A stretch of DNA of 64,000 nt, taken from assembly GCA_016647705.1 (NCBI GenBank), contig CM028328.1, positions 45,936,647-46,000,646 on the forward strand, in the 5' to 3' direction. The DNA comes from Eucommia ulmoides (taxonomy: Eukaryota; Streptophyta; Magnoliopsida; Garryales; Eucommiaceae). Below, in pieces: positions 21,040-34,310 of the stretch (positions within the stretch are counted from its first letter, which is position 1; each line of letters begins with the position of its first letter). The notes beneath the pieces were generated by a model. That model worked only from the letters and a program-made list of their open reading frames with translations, did no database searches and was not told the DNA's origin. The position numbers and the translations under genes are program-made.

Positions 21040-22577
21040 AATGAGAAACTCCGTGAGCTCTCCTTCGAGAAAGGAGATGGACTTGAGAGAAGCAAAAAGA
21101 AAGTGAAGAATGATCATGAAAATCTAGAAGCAACCATGGAAATGGAAGAATTGGAAGAGGAAGATGAAGAGATGAATGAAGAAGAATCAATTCCAAAAAG
21201 GGTCTTGATCCAAGATTTGGAGATGGGACCCCTACCTGTTCAAGGGAATAATGTTGCTCTTCCCATGCACGCTCAGACAAGGTCCTTTAAGGATGTCCTG
21301 AACGGGAAAAATGATAGCCCCAAAAGAGTCCTTCTGGAGGTTTACTTTGACGCTGACGATGAGGACTTTATGGGTGAGGAGAACCAAAATGTAGACTCGG
21401 AAGAAGACGTGTAAGAGGATGGGATTCCTAAGGTGATTATCCCGGATTCAATTCTATCCTAGATTAGCGATAGGTGGAAGGATACCTTGATCATCAGGCT
21501 AATGGGCAGATCGATTGGGTATAGGGTCCTTTACAGGGCTAGGATGATCTAGAAACTTTAAGGAGATTTTGAGCTCATCGACCTCAACTATGGCTTCTAC
21601 TTGGCCATGTTTGACTGAATTTTCAATGCCCATAAGGCCCTTGGATCATTCTAGACCACTACCTCACAGTCAGGAAGTGGGACTCGGACTTCAGGCTAGA
21701 GTATGCGACAGATTCTAGAACATCGGTTTGGGTTAGACTACCAAACATTCCTTTTGAATACTATGAGGCACCGATCCTCCATAATATTGGGAGAAAATTG
21801 GGGAATCTGATCAAAATAGATGGTAACACGGTGGCGTCATACAGAGGTAAGTTTGTAAGGATTTGAACGAAAATCGACCTGAATAAACCTCTTGTGGCTC
21901 GTTTCTATATGAGGGGTATGGTTTTTAAGGTTTAATATAAAAGCCTGCATGGGCTTTGCTATGCATGTGGCCGTGTTAACCATCGCACAAAAATGTGTCC
22001 ATATGGGAAGAACACAGAACGAAAGGTCGGAGTTCCGCCAGAGAAGGTGACCGAAATTGATGAGCAATCTCCAACGGGTGTTGACACAGGTTTCAAGGCT
22101 AATGGTGATCGAGAAGTCAATGTCACCTCTATGGTGACGGAGCTAGGGCAGGAGGAGTCTGTTGCCTTAGATGTAGGAGAAGATGGGCATGGGCTATGGC
22201 TGTTAGTCAAAAAACAATAGAAGTTTGGGGCATCTAAGCCTAAAAGATATTCAAATGGGTCCAACAAAGGGCCCAATATGGGCACCTTTCATTATAATTC
22301 GGGAGCAAATAGGCTTAAGGGAAGAAAAACCCAAAAAGAAAACCCAGATAAAGTTGGGTTGAGAAATGAGGCTAATACCTCGGGTTTGAGTTTAGGTAGG
22401 GTCCATCAGACTACCAAAGAGCCTAACTTAACCATCATGGTTAACCATGGTAATCTGGATAAGAGGAAGCCTACCTTTGTGAGACCTAACCCTAGGCCTG
22501 ATGCTAACCATCTTGGGAAGGGAGAAGCCTCAAGGGAACGTGGCTCGATAAGCTCAGAAGGAAAGAAAGACATTTAA
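21040..22577 (+). pseudogene. LINE ORF1 (nucleic-acid-binding protein), decayed
   Basis: The N-terminal text GDGLERSKKKVKNDHEN followed by a Glu-rich region fits the start of plant LINE ORF1. A frame around 21460-21910 gives DUF4283-like pieces (DTLIIRLMGRSIGYR, GDFELIDLNYGFYLAMFD). A CCHC zinc knuckle C-x2-C-x4-H-x4-C (CYACGRVNHRTKMC) is intact at 21957-21998. Frames change several times and stops interrupt the DUF4283 part. ORF1 proteins bind LINE RNA. There is no clean ATG in the best-conserved frame; the ATG at 21041 is out of frame with it. Confidence 0.8.
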
Positions 22578-23106
22578 ATACCATCATCTACCAAGGCCAC
22601 GCCTACCTTCTCTATGGGCCTTGGTCAGCAATAGGCGGCGATGGGGGTGTCTCAAAAAGAGGTAATTCATCATATTGTCGTCGCCGTCAGTCCGTCCATC
22701 ACATCTCATTATGGCTCATCCTCGAGCTTATCTTCTCCCTCACATCCTCCACAGACTCAGAATAATCCTCCTCCCAAACACCTATTTTTCCCCCCACTAA
22801 ACCCCTAGATGATAATCTCAATCTCAGGCCAAATATGGAAGGGATTCAAATAGATCTCTTCCAAAGATTTCATTTCTCCATGTTTCTGGAGCAAGCAGAG
22901 AAGGTGACACAATGTGTGGAAGTGTTTTAGTTAGTGGACGAAGTGAGATTGTCGGTGAAGGTCATAGAATGAGAGCTCCAAAACCCCTATTCATGGAGAT
23001 CTCAATAGAAAGTGTGATGGCATGGAAAATACTGGTGAAGAAGTGAAAAACCTTGTTGAAGCTAAATGAGTCTGATCATCTTCCTAGTTTCCCTTCTAAA
23101 ATTTCC

Positions 23107-26100
23107 ATGCAGATTCTTACCTGGAACTGTCGAGGCTCCAAAAATAGCCAATTTCGGAATGCTTTTCGAGATATTTTCAATTCCAAAAGACTTGAAATCA
23201 TAGTCTTGATTGAGACCAAAGTAGAAATGGGTAATATGGGAAATTTCTTTGTCTCTCTGGGGTTTATGGTGGCAACTCATATTGACTTTGTGGGTCGTTC
23301 TGTAGGCATTGGGCTCTCTGGTTCCCAGATAAGGTCACTATCAGCCAAAACATTACCAACCAAGTCATCCATGCTAAAGTATCCATGGTGGGCTATGAAG
23401 AATGGGTCATGTCTATTGTCTATGGCCATCCGAACCCCCGTAGGAGAAGAGAGATGTGAGAGACAATGAAACACTTCTCCCAGCACAATGATTCTCCCTG
23501 GCTGGCAGCGGCTGATTTCAATGACATCAGCTCCCAATCCAAGAGGACTAGTTCTTCTAGTGCCCAGGACATTCACCGTAACAATTCTTTCAATTCCAAT
23601 GCGGCAGCTTGTGTCCTGAATGACCTAGGTGCGAGTAGATAAAATATGACATAGTCTGGAACCAACATATATGCAGGGTGAGCAAGAGGTTAGATAGAGC
23701 CCTGGCCAATGAGGGTTGGTGCTCCAACTTCCCTGATGCTAGGGTTGAGAATTTCCCACTTACGTATTCTGATCACTCTCCCCTCATTATTCATATTCTA
23801 GGTATCAAGTTTTTGAATTCCTCTCGCCCGTTCAGATTTGAAGCTATGTGGCTAAACCACCCTAACTTCAAATCTTTTATTAACAATACCTAGAAAAGTA
23901 AAGATGCTAACTTGACCCACAACTTAGATAACTTCACTAAGGAAATTAAAACCTAGAACAAAGAGGTTTTCAGGAATATTTTTAAAATTAAGAAACACCT
24001 TTTAGATAGACTCAAAGGCATCCAAAAATACCATGAAACCAATTTTTATAATAGATTGGATGCCCTAGAAAAAAAACCCTGAAAAGGGAATATGCTGATA
24101 TTCTAAAGAAGGAAGAAATATTTTAGCACCAAAAGTCTAGAATTTAGTGGCTTTTTGTTGGGGATAAAAACACTAGGTTCTTCCATGCTGCTACTAATCA
24201 AAGAACAAGGAATAATAGAGTGTCTATGATTAAATATTCTAATCATAATTGGCTTGATAGTTAGGAGGACATAAAACACCATATTAGGGGGTACTTCTAT
24301 GATCTGTTTTGTGAGAACCCCCCCTATGGTTGTTTGCAATTTTTTTTAGAACATGGTGTGTGCCCACCTTATCAAGGCCATTGATTACCAATTTCTCTGC
24401 TCAGTGCCAGATGATGAAGAAATTAAAGCTAACCTATGTAATATGAGGGACCTAAAAGCCGCTGGCCCTAATAGCTACCAAGTTATCTTCTATAAAAAGA
24501 ATTGGGATAAAGTGGGCAGAAACCTATGTGATTTCGTTAAAACATGTTTCAATGATAGGGATATGCTACCTAAAATGAATGGAAAACTTATAGTGCTTAT
24601 CCCCAAAGTTGACACTCTTGAGAAAATTAACCAGTTTCGCCCTATTAGTTGATGTAATGTCCCTTATAAACTGGTTAAAAAATTTTGGTTGCTAGGCTTT
24701 GGCCCCTCTTAGCTGATATTATCTGTCCTTTTCAGAGTAGTTTTATCCCGGGTAGACAAAGTGTTGACAACATCATTATTACCCAAGAACTGCTCCACAA
24801 ACTTAAGAAATCTAAGGATAAAAAAGGGGGGCATGATTGTCAAAATTGATCTTAAAAAGGCTTATGATAAAGTTAACTAGGTTTTTTTGGAAAATGCTCT
24901 CGAATTTTTTAACTTTCCCAAGAATTGGATTGAGTTGGTTATGAACTGTGTTAGAAAAGTTTCAGTTAGAGTTTTATGGAACGGGGAACCCCTCAAAGGC
25001 TTATCTCCCATGAGAGACCTCAGACACGGGGACCCCCTATCCCCTTACTTGTTTGTTTTGTGTATGGAGAGACTTACTTGTTTGATTAATGAGAAAATCT
25101 CCCAGAAGAAGTGGAAGGGTCTGAAGGTGGCCAAAGAAGGGTTAGCCATTTGCCAAAGTTGACAGGAGAAGTTGTGATTCTATTGTTGATACCTTGTCTT
25201 CCTTCTCTACTGCTTTGGTTCTAGTCATTAATTTTAATAAATCCAGAGTCTATGTTGTACCCAAGGTTAGTGTCTTTACTACCAGAGACATCAGCAATAG
25301 CCGGGGGATTATTCTTTGCAAGGATTTGGGGATGTACTTAGGTTCCCACTCTTCCATGAGAGATTTAATGGGAGACATTTTAATTTTATCTTAGAAAAAA
25401 ATGCATAAAAGGCTTTCCAATTGGAAGGCTTCCAATCTTTCCATTGCGGGTAAGGCTACCTTGTTCAAATCTGTTTTAAACTCGATTCTTTTATATTCTA
25501 TGCAAACTAATCCCCTTCCCCTTAAGTTTTGTGATATGATTGACAAAATTGCCAGAAATTTCCTTTGGGAGGATTCGAAAGAGAAAATGAAGTTTCACCT
25601 TGTTAATTAGCATAAGGCTGCTCCCTTACAGGTTTGGGAGGTCTAAATATCAGGAAAGCTAGACTTTCTAACTTTGCCTTTATGTCAAAACTTTCTTGGA
25701 AAATTGTTTCTAACGTTAACAATTATCTTTGGGTTGATATAGTGATGAACAAATATAATCTTGATAGAAATCCCAGGTCTTGGGTTAAACGCCAAGGAGG
25801 TTCTCATATCTGGAGAGGTGTTTTTAAATCTAGCACCATCATTTCTAAAGGTTTAAAATGGAAAATTGGTAACGGTGTTAGTGTCAATCTTTGGACTGAT
25901 TGGTGGTGTGAGGATGGGCCTTTGGGTAAGGATGAGCTTCAAAAAAGCTTTGATCTTAAGGTTGCGGATATCCTGGATGATTCAGGTAGTTAGTTTCCTC
26001 TGCTAATCATCCATCTTATCTCGGACAACCAAGTCAAGGACATCCTTAACTCTGAGACCCCTGATCTTATGAATGACGATGTAGTCATATGGTTTCCGAA

Positions 26101-27165
26101 AAATTCAGGTAAATTTTCCATGAAATCGGCCTACTCTTTGATTGCGGATTTTAATACTTCCAACCTCATTCCTAATTGGGAGTGGATTTGGAAGCTTAAA
26201 ATACCACAATTGGTGAAATTCTTCTTCTGGAAAATCTTTCACAAAAGATTGATGACTAACTCGCTGAGCGAAGTGGTCGAATGATGTCACGGCTATATAT
26301 ATATATTGAAATAGTGTTAATGAGTCCACTAATCATGTGCTGAGATCTTGCCCGAAGGCTTGAACTATTTGGAACATGTTTTTAGACAGGGACGCTTTGA
26401 GGCTGGATTAGGACATGAACATTCAGGACTGGATCACTAAGTACATAAAAGGGAGATTAATCAAACCCCCCATCTCTATATCTTCATGGCCATTATTTGG
26501 GAGATTTGGAAGGATATAAACAAAGAAGTTCTCAAGGGAACCACCCAAGATTATTCCTTGATTGTTTCCAAAATTTTCCGCCTCACAAGGGAGATGTTGG
26601 AAGTATTTTATCCCAACCAAACCCGTAACAACATTTTTACTTATCATGAACCTAACTAGAACCATCCCCCTACAGGTGTTTTTAAATTGAACATGGATGG
26701 TAGTACGCTTGGCAATCCAGGGAAAGGAGGTGTTGGTGGTCTTATTAGACTTATAGATAGATCTTGGAAGATTGTTTTTTTTTTTTTTAGTCATCTTGAG
26801 TCCTACACTAGCTTGGAAGCGGAGATCAGAGGGGCGTCCATGCTGGTTTATGCCTGGTGATCACCAGGGGTTTCATCAGAGTGGTCGTTGAATTTGATTC
26901 TTTGGAAGCAGTCAAACTTATTAAAGGCGACTACCCGAACACCCACCTGTAGAGGGGTTGGGTGATGGAATGTAAGCACATCATCGAGAATTATGATTTC
27001 GAGATTCAAGCCACGAGGAGAGCCAACAGCCGTTGCGCGGACTTCCTAACCTGGATAGAGATGAACAGTAGATCCGAAATGCACTATCTGGATGAACCTC
27101 CTGAAGGGCTTGAGAGACTTCTGATCGCAGACATGCATTCCAAGGGTTTCCCTCGTAGTTCTTAA
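23107..27165 (+). pseudogene. LINE ORF2 (endonuclease, reverse transcriptase, RNase H), decayed
   Basis: It starts MQILTWNCRGSKNSQF (AP-endonuclease, ATG at 23107), with ADFNDISS near 23510 and LTYSDHSPLII near 23755-23800. Reverse transcriptase pieces follow: DLKAAGPNSYQVIFYKKNW, FQSSFIPGRQSVDNIIITQE, IVKIDLKKAYDKV, LRHGDPLSPYLFVLCMERL. The FADD catalytic box expected after GLKVAKEGLAICQS (~25160) is missing; sequence resumes with the segment normally 15-20 residues further on. RNase H begins FKLNMDGSTLGNPGKGG (~26677), and the frame ends GFPRSS at 27165. Multiple frame changes and stops occur. The element could not reverse transcribe. Confidence 0.88.
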
Positions 27166-28360
27166 TTTTTGGATGTTTTCTTTTTTTCCACAAAAAAAGA
27201 AAAAAGAGTACCATACCCACTACATCTCTTCAATTTAAGGTCTTTATTTATTAATTAAAAAAAATACATTCATATATATATGGGTTTGAGAATTTTTTTA
27301 AACCCGCGAATATCGGGAGTAGAACTCCCAATTATAGCAAAACTAAGAGTACCACTCCCTATTAAAAAATTAATATCATTTTGATAATAATTTAAATAAA
27401 CTTTCAAAACTATCACAAGAATTAAACTTTTCAAAAAATAAGTAATAAACTAAGTACAGAAAAATTAACTGGCTTATAAGTTCAAAGAGACACAAATGAT
27501 CATTGTTTTAAAAAAAACGATTACCTCCCTACGTGAAAATTCTGATGGCAATGGCTACTCCAAGATACAACTGTTGCTCACAAGCACGTACTTTCGGGGT
27601 TCATGTCTATCAGAAAACTAATGAACCGTCTTTATCGAATTGACTTTGAAAATTCTATAGAGCCGTATGACTAGTAAGATGAAAAACTCTTTGTATATTT
27701 TTTTATTTTTCAAAGTGTTGCCAAACCCCTTTAGTGTAAAAAATATAAGAATTATGAAAGAATAATTAAACACAAAAAGTGAAAATAAACACAAAAAAAT
27801 AAAAATTAAAAATTATCATAATAAGTATCAAATAAAAACTCAACAAATTATAATGGAGGTTTTGAAATTTTAATTAATGCAAACTAAAAAAATAAAAACT
27901 TATAACAATCCCCTAGAAATCTCAAAATCTTTATTTAACATATATAGAAAATATTAACAACTTTATATTGTGCAGTAGGTGAAGGTATCTTCACGACTTG
28001 AACCTTACTTAGTATTAATAGTTTTTCCTTTGAAGAATCACAGTGAACTATGTCTTAAACTTGACTCTTTAACTCAAAGTTTAATTATTACACACACAAT
28101 ATCGATATTTAGAAATGGTTTACGGGTTAGTGCTATTAATGGCCATGCACTTTAATCTTGATTCTCATGAAAGTTATTAGAGAACAACCACATTCCCATA
28201 TTCGATGTCTCACGACAACTCACATTTAGGTGAGTCATCCAAGGGTATATGTGACTTATAGCCTGCAGGAGTTTCCTTGTGTTAGTCTCATTCAGAATTA
28301 AAACTCTTCATCAACATCACACTTCCTCAACATTATTGCCATAGGGATGAGCAGGAAAAT

Positions 28361-30983
28361 TGTCACAACATGTCCCGGACACCCGTCATCCCGAGGTGGG
28401 CGTGATTACAACATGACATCACCAATACCCAAATATGCAAATGAATGATAATATACACCGACTGTGTAATACAAACGCCTACTATGGGGGACACACTCGT
28501 CCCAAATTTTAATTAACTAAAAGTATTTATTCATGAACCTTTTATAGGTTTGCTTCTGACAGTTTCTCTCAATCGCCTATATGACTTCATCACGTAACTC
28601 TACCTAGTGCCAGTAGGGGACCGACTCCTAGCCGTTCTACCTGCGAGTGTACTGCCTTCTTAGTAAAACATTTCGAAAATATTAATACTTTCTAAATATT
28701 TCCACAATTTAGTATGGATCAAGCACAAGTATATAAGCAATGACAATAAAGCAATATAGATAAGTTCCATCTAGCATAAAGTCCTACCAATCATCATAAT
28801 AATTAATATCAAATCAACTAATATACGTAAAACACCACATTTTAAGCACCAATCTCAAACACACACCTCCAACACCCACACACTGGCCAGTCCTAGTGAT
28901 CGTTTTAACCTCACGATCGGGAGTTGCAACGGTACCGTAACATTCATAAGAATGTCTTTCTATGAAATATCCACATCCCTTTTTGGGGAGAAATATAATC
29001 CACACCCCTTACGGGGAGAAATATAATCCACACCCCTTACGGGGAGAACAACCATGGCATCGTCAAAACAAATACAGCCTCATCGAAACACAACTCAATA
29101 AATATTATCTACTCAACATTTTCAAATCATCACACCTACCACATTTCTACAAAAACCCGCTTTTAAATTCAAAAGTCATATTTCGCACCTTCTTTTAAAG
29201 AAACGTCCGATTTTTATCAAAACCATTTTTCCATCCTTTATTTTTAGAAAACCAGGCATTTTTAGGAAAATAGATATTTCTTATTCTCTTTTTAAAACCA
29301 CCGTCTAATTTCACCAAATCTAGCGGAATTCATTTCCGGCTTCTTTTTCGAAATCCATCGAAGTCCAGTTACCAATTCATTTAAATCCTACTTGATCCAT
29401 ATCATTTATAAATTCATACAGTTTAGGTAATCACAATTTTCATCTCATATATATATATAGAAAACAGTTTGGTAAGAAGACAGTACACTCACCTGCTTAT
29501 CTGCTTCCGAAGACTTTAGCCACCTATTCTCTACCGGGACCCCGATGCCTGCGAACCTAACAGTAACGGGGCCTAAATTAATATTGTTATGTATAAAATA
29601 ATATCTAACCATAAAATACAAGCCCTAATTTCCATGATCTTTTATTTTCCCATATTTTATTATGAAATATTGTTATTCACGAATGTTCTTCTGCTACCGT
29701 TTATTATATTGAATTTATTTACGTGAACTGTCCCACTACTTCCTATCCCTATTTCAATTTAAACAATTAAATACATATATTAAAGAAGTTCGAAGTTCTA
29801 CCTTTCCCGGATTTTTTTCTAATGGCCGTGAAATTGGATTTTTATTTATGCTGGGGTGGTTTGTGCCAATTTCCCTTTTCTTTTTTTTCCCCCTTTTTCT
29901 TTTTTCCTTCTTCTCTTTTTTTTTTCCTTTCCTGTTTGCGCTACGGTTCTTCTGCCATTTCCCCGTCACGCCGCCGAAGACGAGATCTTGCCGTCGAACG
30001 CCTCGCCGTCCCACCAGCCGGATACATGCACCGCCGGACAACCAAATCCCTACACCACCACGTCCACCCGTCAACCACTCACACGACACACACCCAATTA
30101 CGTATGCTACTTTCTCTCTGTAAACTCACCACCGACGAACATCCGGCGGCCTCTAAAAACCCATTTCGAAACGCACACATACCCGCACGGCAAGGCAGAA
30201 CCCACACACACATACACGCACCCACTGTCGGATGAACATGGCACACACACAGAGACTCGCCGGAGGAGCAGGACACCCATGCACACTCGCCGGAGGGACA
30301 ACGGCGATCACCCACCCACACGCGCACACCAGCTGAACGACGAACACATATACCACGACCGATCGACGACGATCACCTACCACCGGAACAGTCGCCCACT
30401 TCGCCGCCGACGAACGATGACGCCTCCTCTCTCTCTCCCCTTTTTCTTTTATTTTTTGTTCCTGATTTCCTCCCGATCCTTCGTACATAGTTGAGTCACT
30501 TAAATACGCATGAATTTAATGGTTGCGTTTGATCCTAGCTCGCCACGTCAACACCTCCCTCCGATCCTCTGCGTTCACCGGCTGTCCATCCCTGTGGGTG
30601 AGTATATATATATATATATATATAATCTATTATTTACATTAACCACCCCTACTCTCTTTAAGTTTTTTATTTAAATCCTCACCCAAGTTTTTTATTTTTC
30701 TTAAAATCATAAATTCACCCCTTTATTTCAAATTGAAAAAACGCATCCTACCCCATTTTTCCTAAATGTTAAAATGCGGCAAATAAATATACATGCGCGG
30801 AAGTTAGGGTCTTAAGGGCCCGATCCTCCTCTTCACCCCTATTTTCTTTAATTACAGTACGTATACATAATTGCACTTAAACCCCCTTCATTTTAGTTTG
30901 GATTTAATTTTCTCTAAATTTGCGAATTGACCCTTAGATTTTGAATTTGAATTTTTATTGATCCAATTCCACCCCGAATTTAC

Positions 30984-31022
<39 letters not shown>

Positions 31023-31090
31023 TTATTTTGTTTTCCAGTTACACTAAAATGTAACTAGAATGACGTACTTACTGTAATTGAGGTCTCACA
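28361..31090 (-). mobile_element. Solo LTR, Ty3/gypsy-type, copy 1 (~2.73 kb)
   Basis: It begins TGTCACAAC and ends TCTCACA, TG...CA in either direction. A perfect 5-bp direct repeat AAAAT lies immediately outside both ends (28356-28360, 31091-31095), so a complete LTR stands alone. It aligns end to end, by eye, with the sequence at 41641-44238. Orientation is chosen because the minus strand begins TGTGAGACC and ends GTTGTGACA, like Del/Tekay-type LTRs. It contains (TA)n near 30603, a TTA run near 31000 and a CA-rich stretch near 30070-30330. Open frames inside are low-complexity and not genes. Confidence 0.85.
28967..29048. repeat. 28-bp hairpin minisatellite in solo LTR copy 1
   Basis: Three tandem units end at 28992, 29020 and 29048; the first is degenerate. 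Each contains CCCC-TTAC-GGGG, a potential 4-bp stem with a 4-nt loop, then AGAA and ATATAATCCACA. Confidence 0.8.
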
Positions 31091-33419
31091 AAAATATCTC
31101 TTGATATCAGGTGCTAGTAAATAAAATCATGCAGTATAGATTGTTTGTACCCATTGAACCTCATTCATGGGGTTACCAATCACAGATGTTAGGTTACTTT
31201 CCTAGGTGACTTGTGGTCTTAAGCCCATCCCCCTTGACAAATCTAGGATTACATTCCTAGATAGACCTTTGGTCAAATGATCAGCAGTATTACTGTCTAA
31301 TCTCACAAAATCTAGTTATATTATATCTCTTCTCAACATACTCTTAATAGACTTGTATTTTACTTGTATATGTCTGTTCATTTTCTTATTTGTATGAGCT
31401 TGTTTGACTAAGTTAATAACATCTCTATTGTCAAGACGAATAGATGTAGTAATAATAGGTTACCAACTAAGGGTATATTGAAAGTTTTTAATCCATTCTA
31501 CTTTCGTACATGCAGTATCAAGTGGTATAAGTTCTGCCTCCATTGTACTCCTTGAACTAATAGTTTGTTTCTTAGAGCCTCAAGATATAGTAGTTCCTCT
31601 TAACAAATTGGTCAAAAATCCAATTTGTATCACTAAAACCTTCAACTACATTAAGAAAATCTTTATTGCATAAGGTGAAATCTAAAGTTCCACTAAGATG
31701 CTTATAAACCATTTTTAATGCTATCCAATGTTTCTTACTAGGGTTGTGAGTATATCTACTCAATCTTCCAACAACATAAGAGACATCAAGTCTAGACTTA
31801 CTAGATAAATATAAAAATGATTCGATCATATGAGAATATTTCAATTGAGAAATTGGGTGACCACTTTTCTTTTTCAGATGTAAACTAGAATCATAAGGTG
31901 TGCTAACATGTTTTACATCAAAGTACTCAAACTTCTTCAACATTTTTTCTATAGTAATTAATTGATCAAGGGTTATAATGCTAGAGGTTCGCTCTAAGTT
32001 CAGTCCTAAAATCACATATGCTTCTCCCAAATCTTTCATATCAAAATACTTAGACAAGTATGACTTACAACCTCTACAATCTTGAGATTAGTTCCAAAAT
32101 AAGTATATCATCTGCATAAAGATACAAAATGACACTACACCCACGATTTTCTTTGTACCATTAATTCTGAAACCATATTCTAAAATCACCTAATCAATTT
32201 TTTCATGCCATTTTTTAGCGGTTTGCTTGAGATTATATAAAGAATTTACTAGCTTACAATACTTAATGTTCTTGACCCATAACAATAAACCCCTCAGGTT
32301 GTTCCATATAAATTTTCTCATCTAAATCCTCATTTAGAACAACAGTCTTTATCTCCATTTGATGTATCACTAAGTTATGGATAGAAGCTAAAGTTATAAG
32401 GATCCTAACAATTGTAATTCTAGTTACAGGAGAATAAGTATCAAAATAATTAATCCATCTATTTTGTGTGAATCATTTTGCTACCAATCTGCCCTTATAC
32501 TTATCTATGCTTCTATCAGGTTTCAACTGTTTCTAAATATATCCACTTACAAGTTATACTTTTATTTTCTGGAGGCAAATCTGCTAACTCCCAAGTATTA
32601 TTTTACTTGATCAATTTAATATCATTATTTATTGTCTCTTTCCAGAAGGGTGCATCGATGGAAGATAGTGCTTTCGAGTAAGTTTTCAAATCTCCTTCCA
32701 CTAAGTATAGAAATATTTTCCAAATTAGTTCTACTGAAAATTTTGGTTCTATCTTGACAGGAAGATTATTGCTAGTAAAAGGTATGTCCTGAGTTAGTGT
32801 AGAATTCATGTTCACTAACTGGTTAGGAATTATAGTTTTATAAGGAAATATATCTTCAAAAAAAGTTGCGTCTCTTGATTCAACTATATAATTTATATAG
32901 ATACCACTAATTTAAGAGTTTATAATTAAAAATCCATTTGGAATACTGACTTGTGCACAACCTAAGAAAACAATGTTTATTGTCCTATTTTATTTTTCTT
33001 TGGCTTAGGTATAGCCACATTTGCTAAACACCCCCACACTTTTAAGATTCTCAAATTTGGCTTTGTATTCTCCAAAATTTCATAAGGAGTTTTTTTCATT
33101 ATCATTTTTCATAATACGATTTAATATAAAATATGTAGTTAGTACAACATCTCTCAATAAATTTTTGAGTAAACTCAAACTTATCAATATTGAATACATC
33201 ATAAGGGCGATGACTGAACACTCTCGTTTTTAGGTTTTAATTACCAATTACACCCGCTTGTTTTATTTTGCATCGATCACTACTTTTAGGGATCTGCGAA
33301 CTAATTTATCCCTCATTAATAAGTGGTTACATTCCTTAACTACTTTCATTTTTTATTAGTCTTTAGAAAGCAGAAACAAATATGGTAACTTCCAATTAAA
33401 AAGTTGAACATGAAACATG

Positions 33420-33830
33420 CTATTTTTCATGAACCTATTGTTGAAAATTAATTTTTTTTACACAATAATCAATCGGGGATCGTCCTCTTTAAAATGAGAT
33501 ATTAAGTACCTTTTGGGGGGATATGAATCCTATGTCATGTAAATGTTACATATAATATCTTATAGTTCATGTAGTACTAAATATTAAATGTAACATTCGT
33601 TAATTGATATTAATCTTTTTTTGGGGATGTGAATCGTATATCATATAAATGTTACATGTAATATCTTATAGTTCGTGTGGTACTAAATATTGAATGTGAT
33701 ATTCGTTGATTGATATTAATTTTTTTTTTTTAGAGTTCTAAATTGAGATGTATGTGGATGTTATATATAACATTAATATCACTACATTTTATGTTCCCTA
33801 TGAATGTTTAATATAAGTTAAATCCAAAGT
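33420..33830. repeat. AT-rich tandem repeat (period ~106 bp)
   Basis: CTTATAGTTCATGTAGTACTAAATATT at 33559 and its near-copy at 33665 mark two consecutive units with ATGTTACAT/ATGTAACAT text. Similar ATTGAATGTAACAT pieces recur at 40090-40300, on the far side of the inverted-repeat complex, which suggests the complex inserted into this repeat. Confidence 0.6.
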
Positions 33831-34161
33831 TTTGATAAACAATTAAGTATTGATGTTTTTTGTGGAACTAATGATTTTATCAAGTGTTTCAAATTTATAA
33901 GTTTCATACATGTGATTAAGAAAAAGATTTCATGAAGAAAACATAAAGGGTACAAGATGGACGCAGTGAAGATATGAAGAGTTTTGAAGACCTTGAAGAA
34001 AAATAGGTAAAAACAACTCTTTACTTATATACTCTTAATGTAACCCGAATTAGGATCACACACGATACTTTAAATGAGTTATTTTTATGTGTGTCTTGAT
34101 ATGAAATTGATGACCTAGTGAGCTACCCAAGAGGGAGGGTGAATTGGGTAGATAAAAAATA

Positions 34162-34310
34162 AGGCAAATTATATTTTAAACCCTCCAATTATTAACACTT
34201 TTCTAGTTGGTCCCTCTCCGTTTGAACATTTTATTTTAAACCCTCTATGTATTGGCACGTTTTTAATTGTTCATTCTGTCAAAAAAATTGTCTAAACTAA
34301 AATCTCTTTA
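34162..34310 (+). repeat. Isolated fragment resembling the 49.67-kb MULE terminal repeat
   Basis: The text ATATTTTAAACCCTCCAATTATTAACAC..., with a second TTTTAAACCCTCTATGTATTGGCAC, parallels the first ~130 bp of the MULE TIR at 49665 in the same order. It sits inside the shortened repeat unit that starts at 34111. No partner end was found nearby. Confidence 0.55.

Larger units (their letters stand above)
20848..27206 (+). mobile_element. L1-type LINE with RNase H domain, degenerate
   Basis: A non-LTR retrotransposon with the usual plant L1 order: 5' repeats, ORF1 (DUF4283-like domain and CCHC knuckle), then ORF2 with AP-endonuclease, reverse transcriptase and RNase H, then a short A-rich tail (AAAAAAAGAAAAAAG at ~27192-27206). 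The length of about 6.3 kb is close to full-length for plant LINEs. Several frameshifts and stops split both ORFs and part of the catalytic RT core is missing, so it is inactive. No clear target duplication was found. It lies directly upstream of the PORR gene, with the two 5' ends facing each other. Confidence 0.9.
27230..33240 (-). mobile_element. Ty1/copia LTR retrotransposon fossil, split by a solo LTR
   Basis: On the minus strand ~31140-33240 reads as copia reverse transcriptase and RNase H text, for example SKYFDMKDLGEAYVILGL, RLDVSYVVGRLSRYTHNPS and KHWIALKMVYKHLSGT. Beyond the solo LTR at 28361-31090, the sequence ~27.95-28.36 kb looks like the element's 3' untranslated part and ~27.25-27.95 kb like LTR, so the relic probably continues there. 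It is incomplete and broken at many points. Family assignment is firm for the coding part and tentative for the flanking part. Confidence 0.7.

Noticed and set aside
20848-27206. LINE target-site duplication using AGAGTACCA text after the A-rich tail
   Set aside because: A similar AGAGTACCAC piece occurs at ~27348, downstream of the tail, but not at the 5' side, so it is not a target duplication.
29822-30494. Overlapping open frames of 91-212 codons as genes
   Set aside because: They lie inside solo LTR copy 1 and consist of poly(T)-derived Phe runs and CA-rich Thr/His text, with no family resemblance. Overlapping frames on both strands indicate composition bias.
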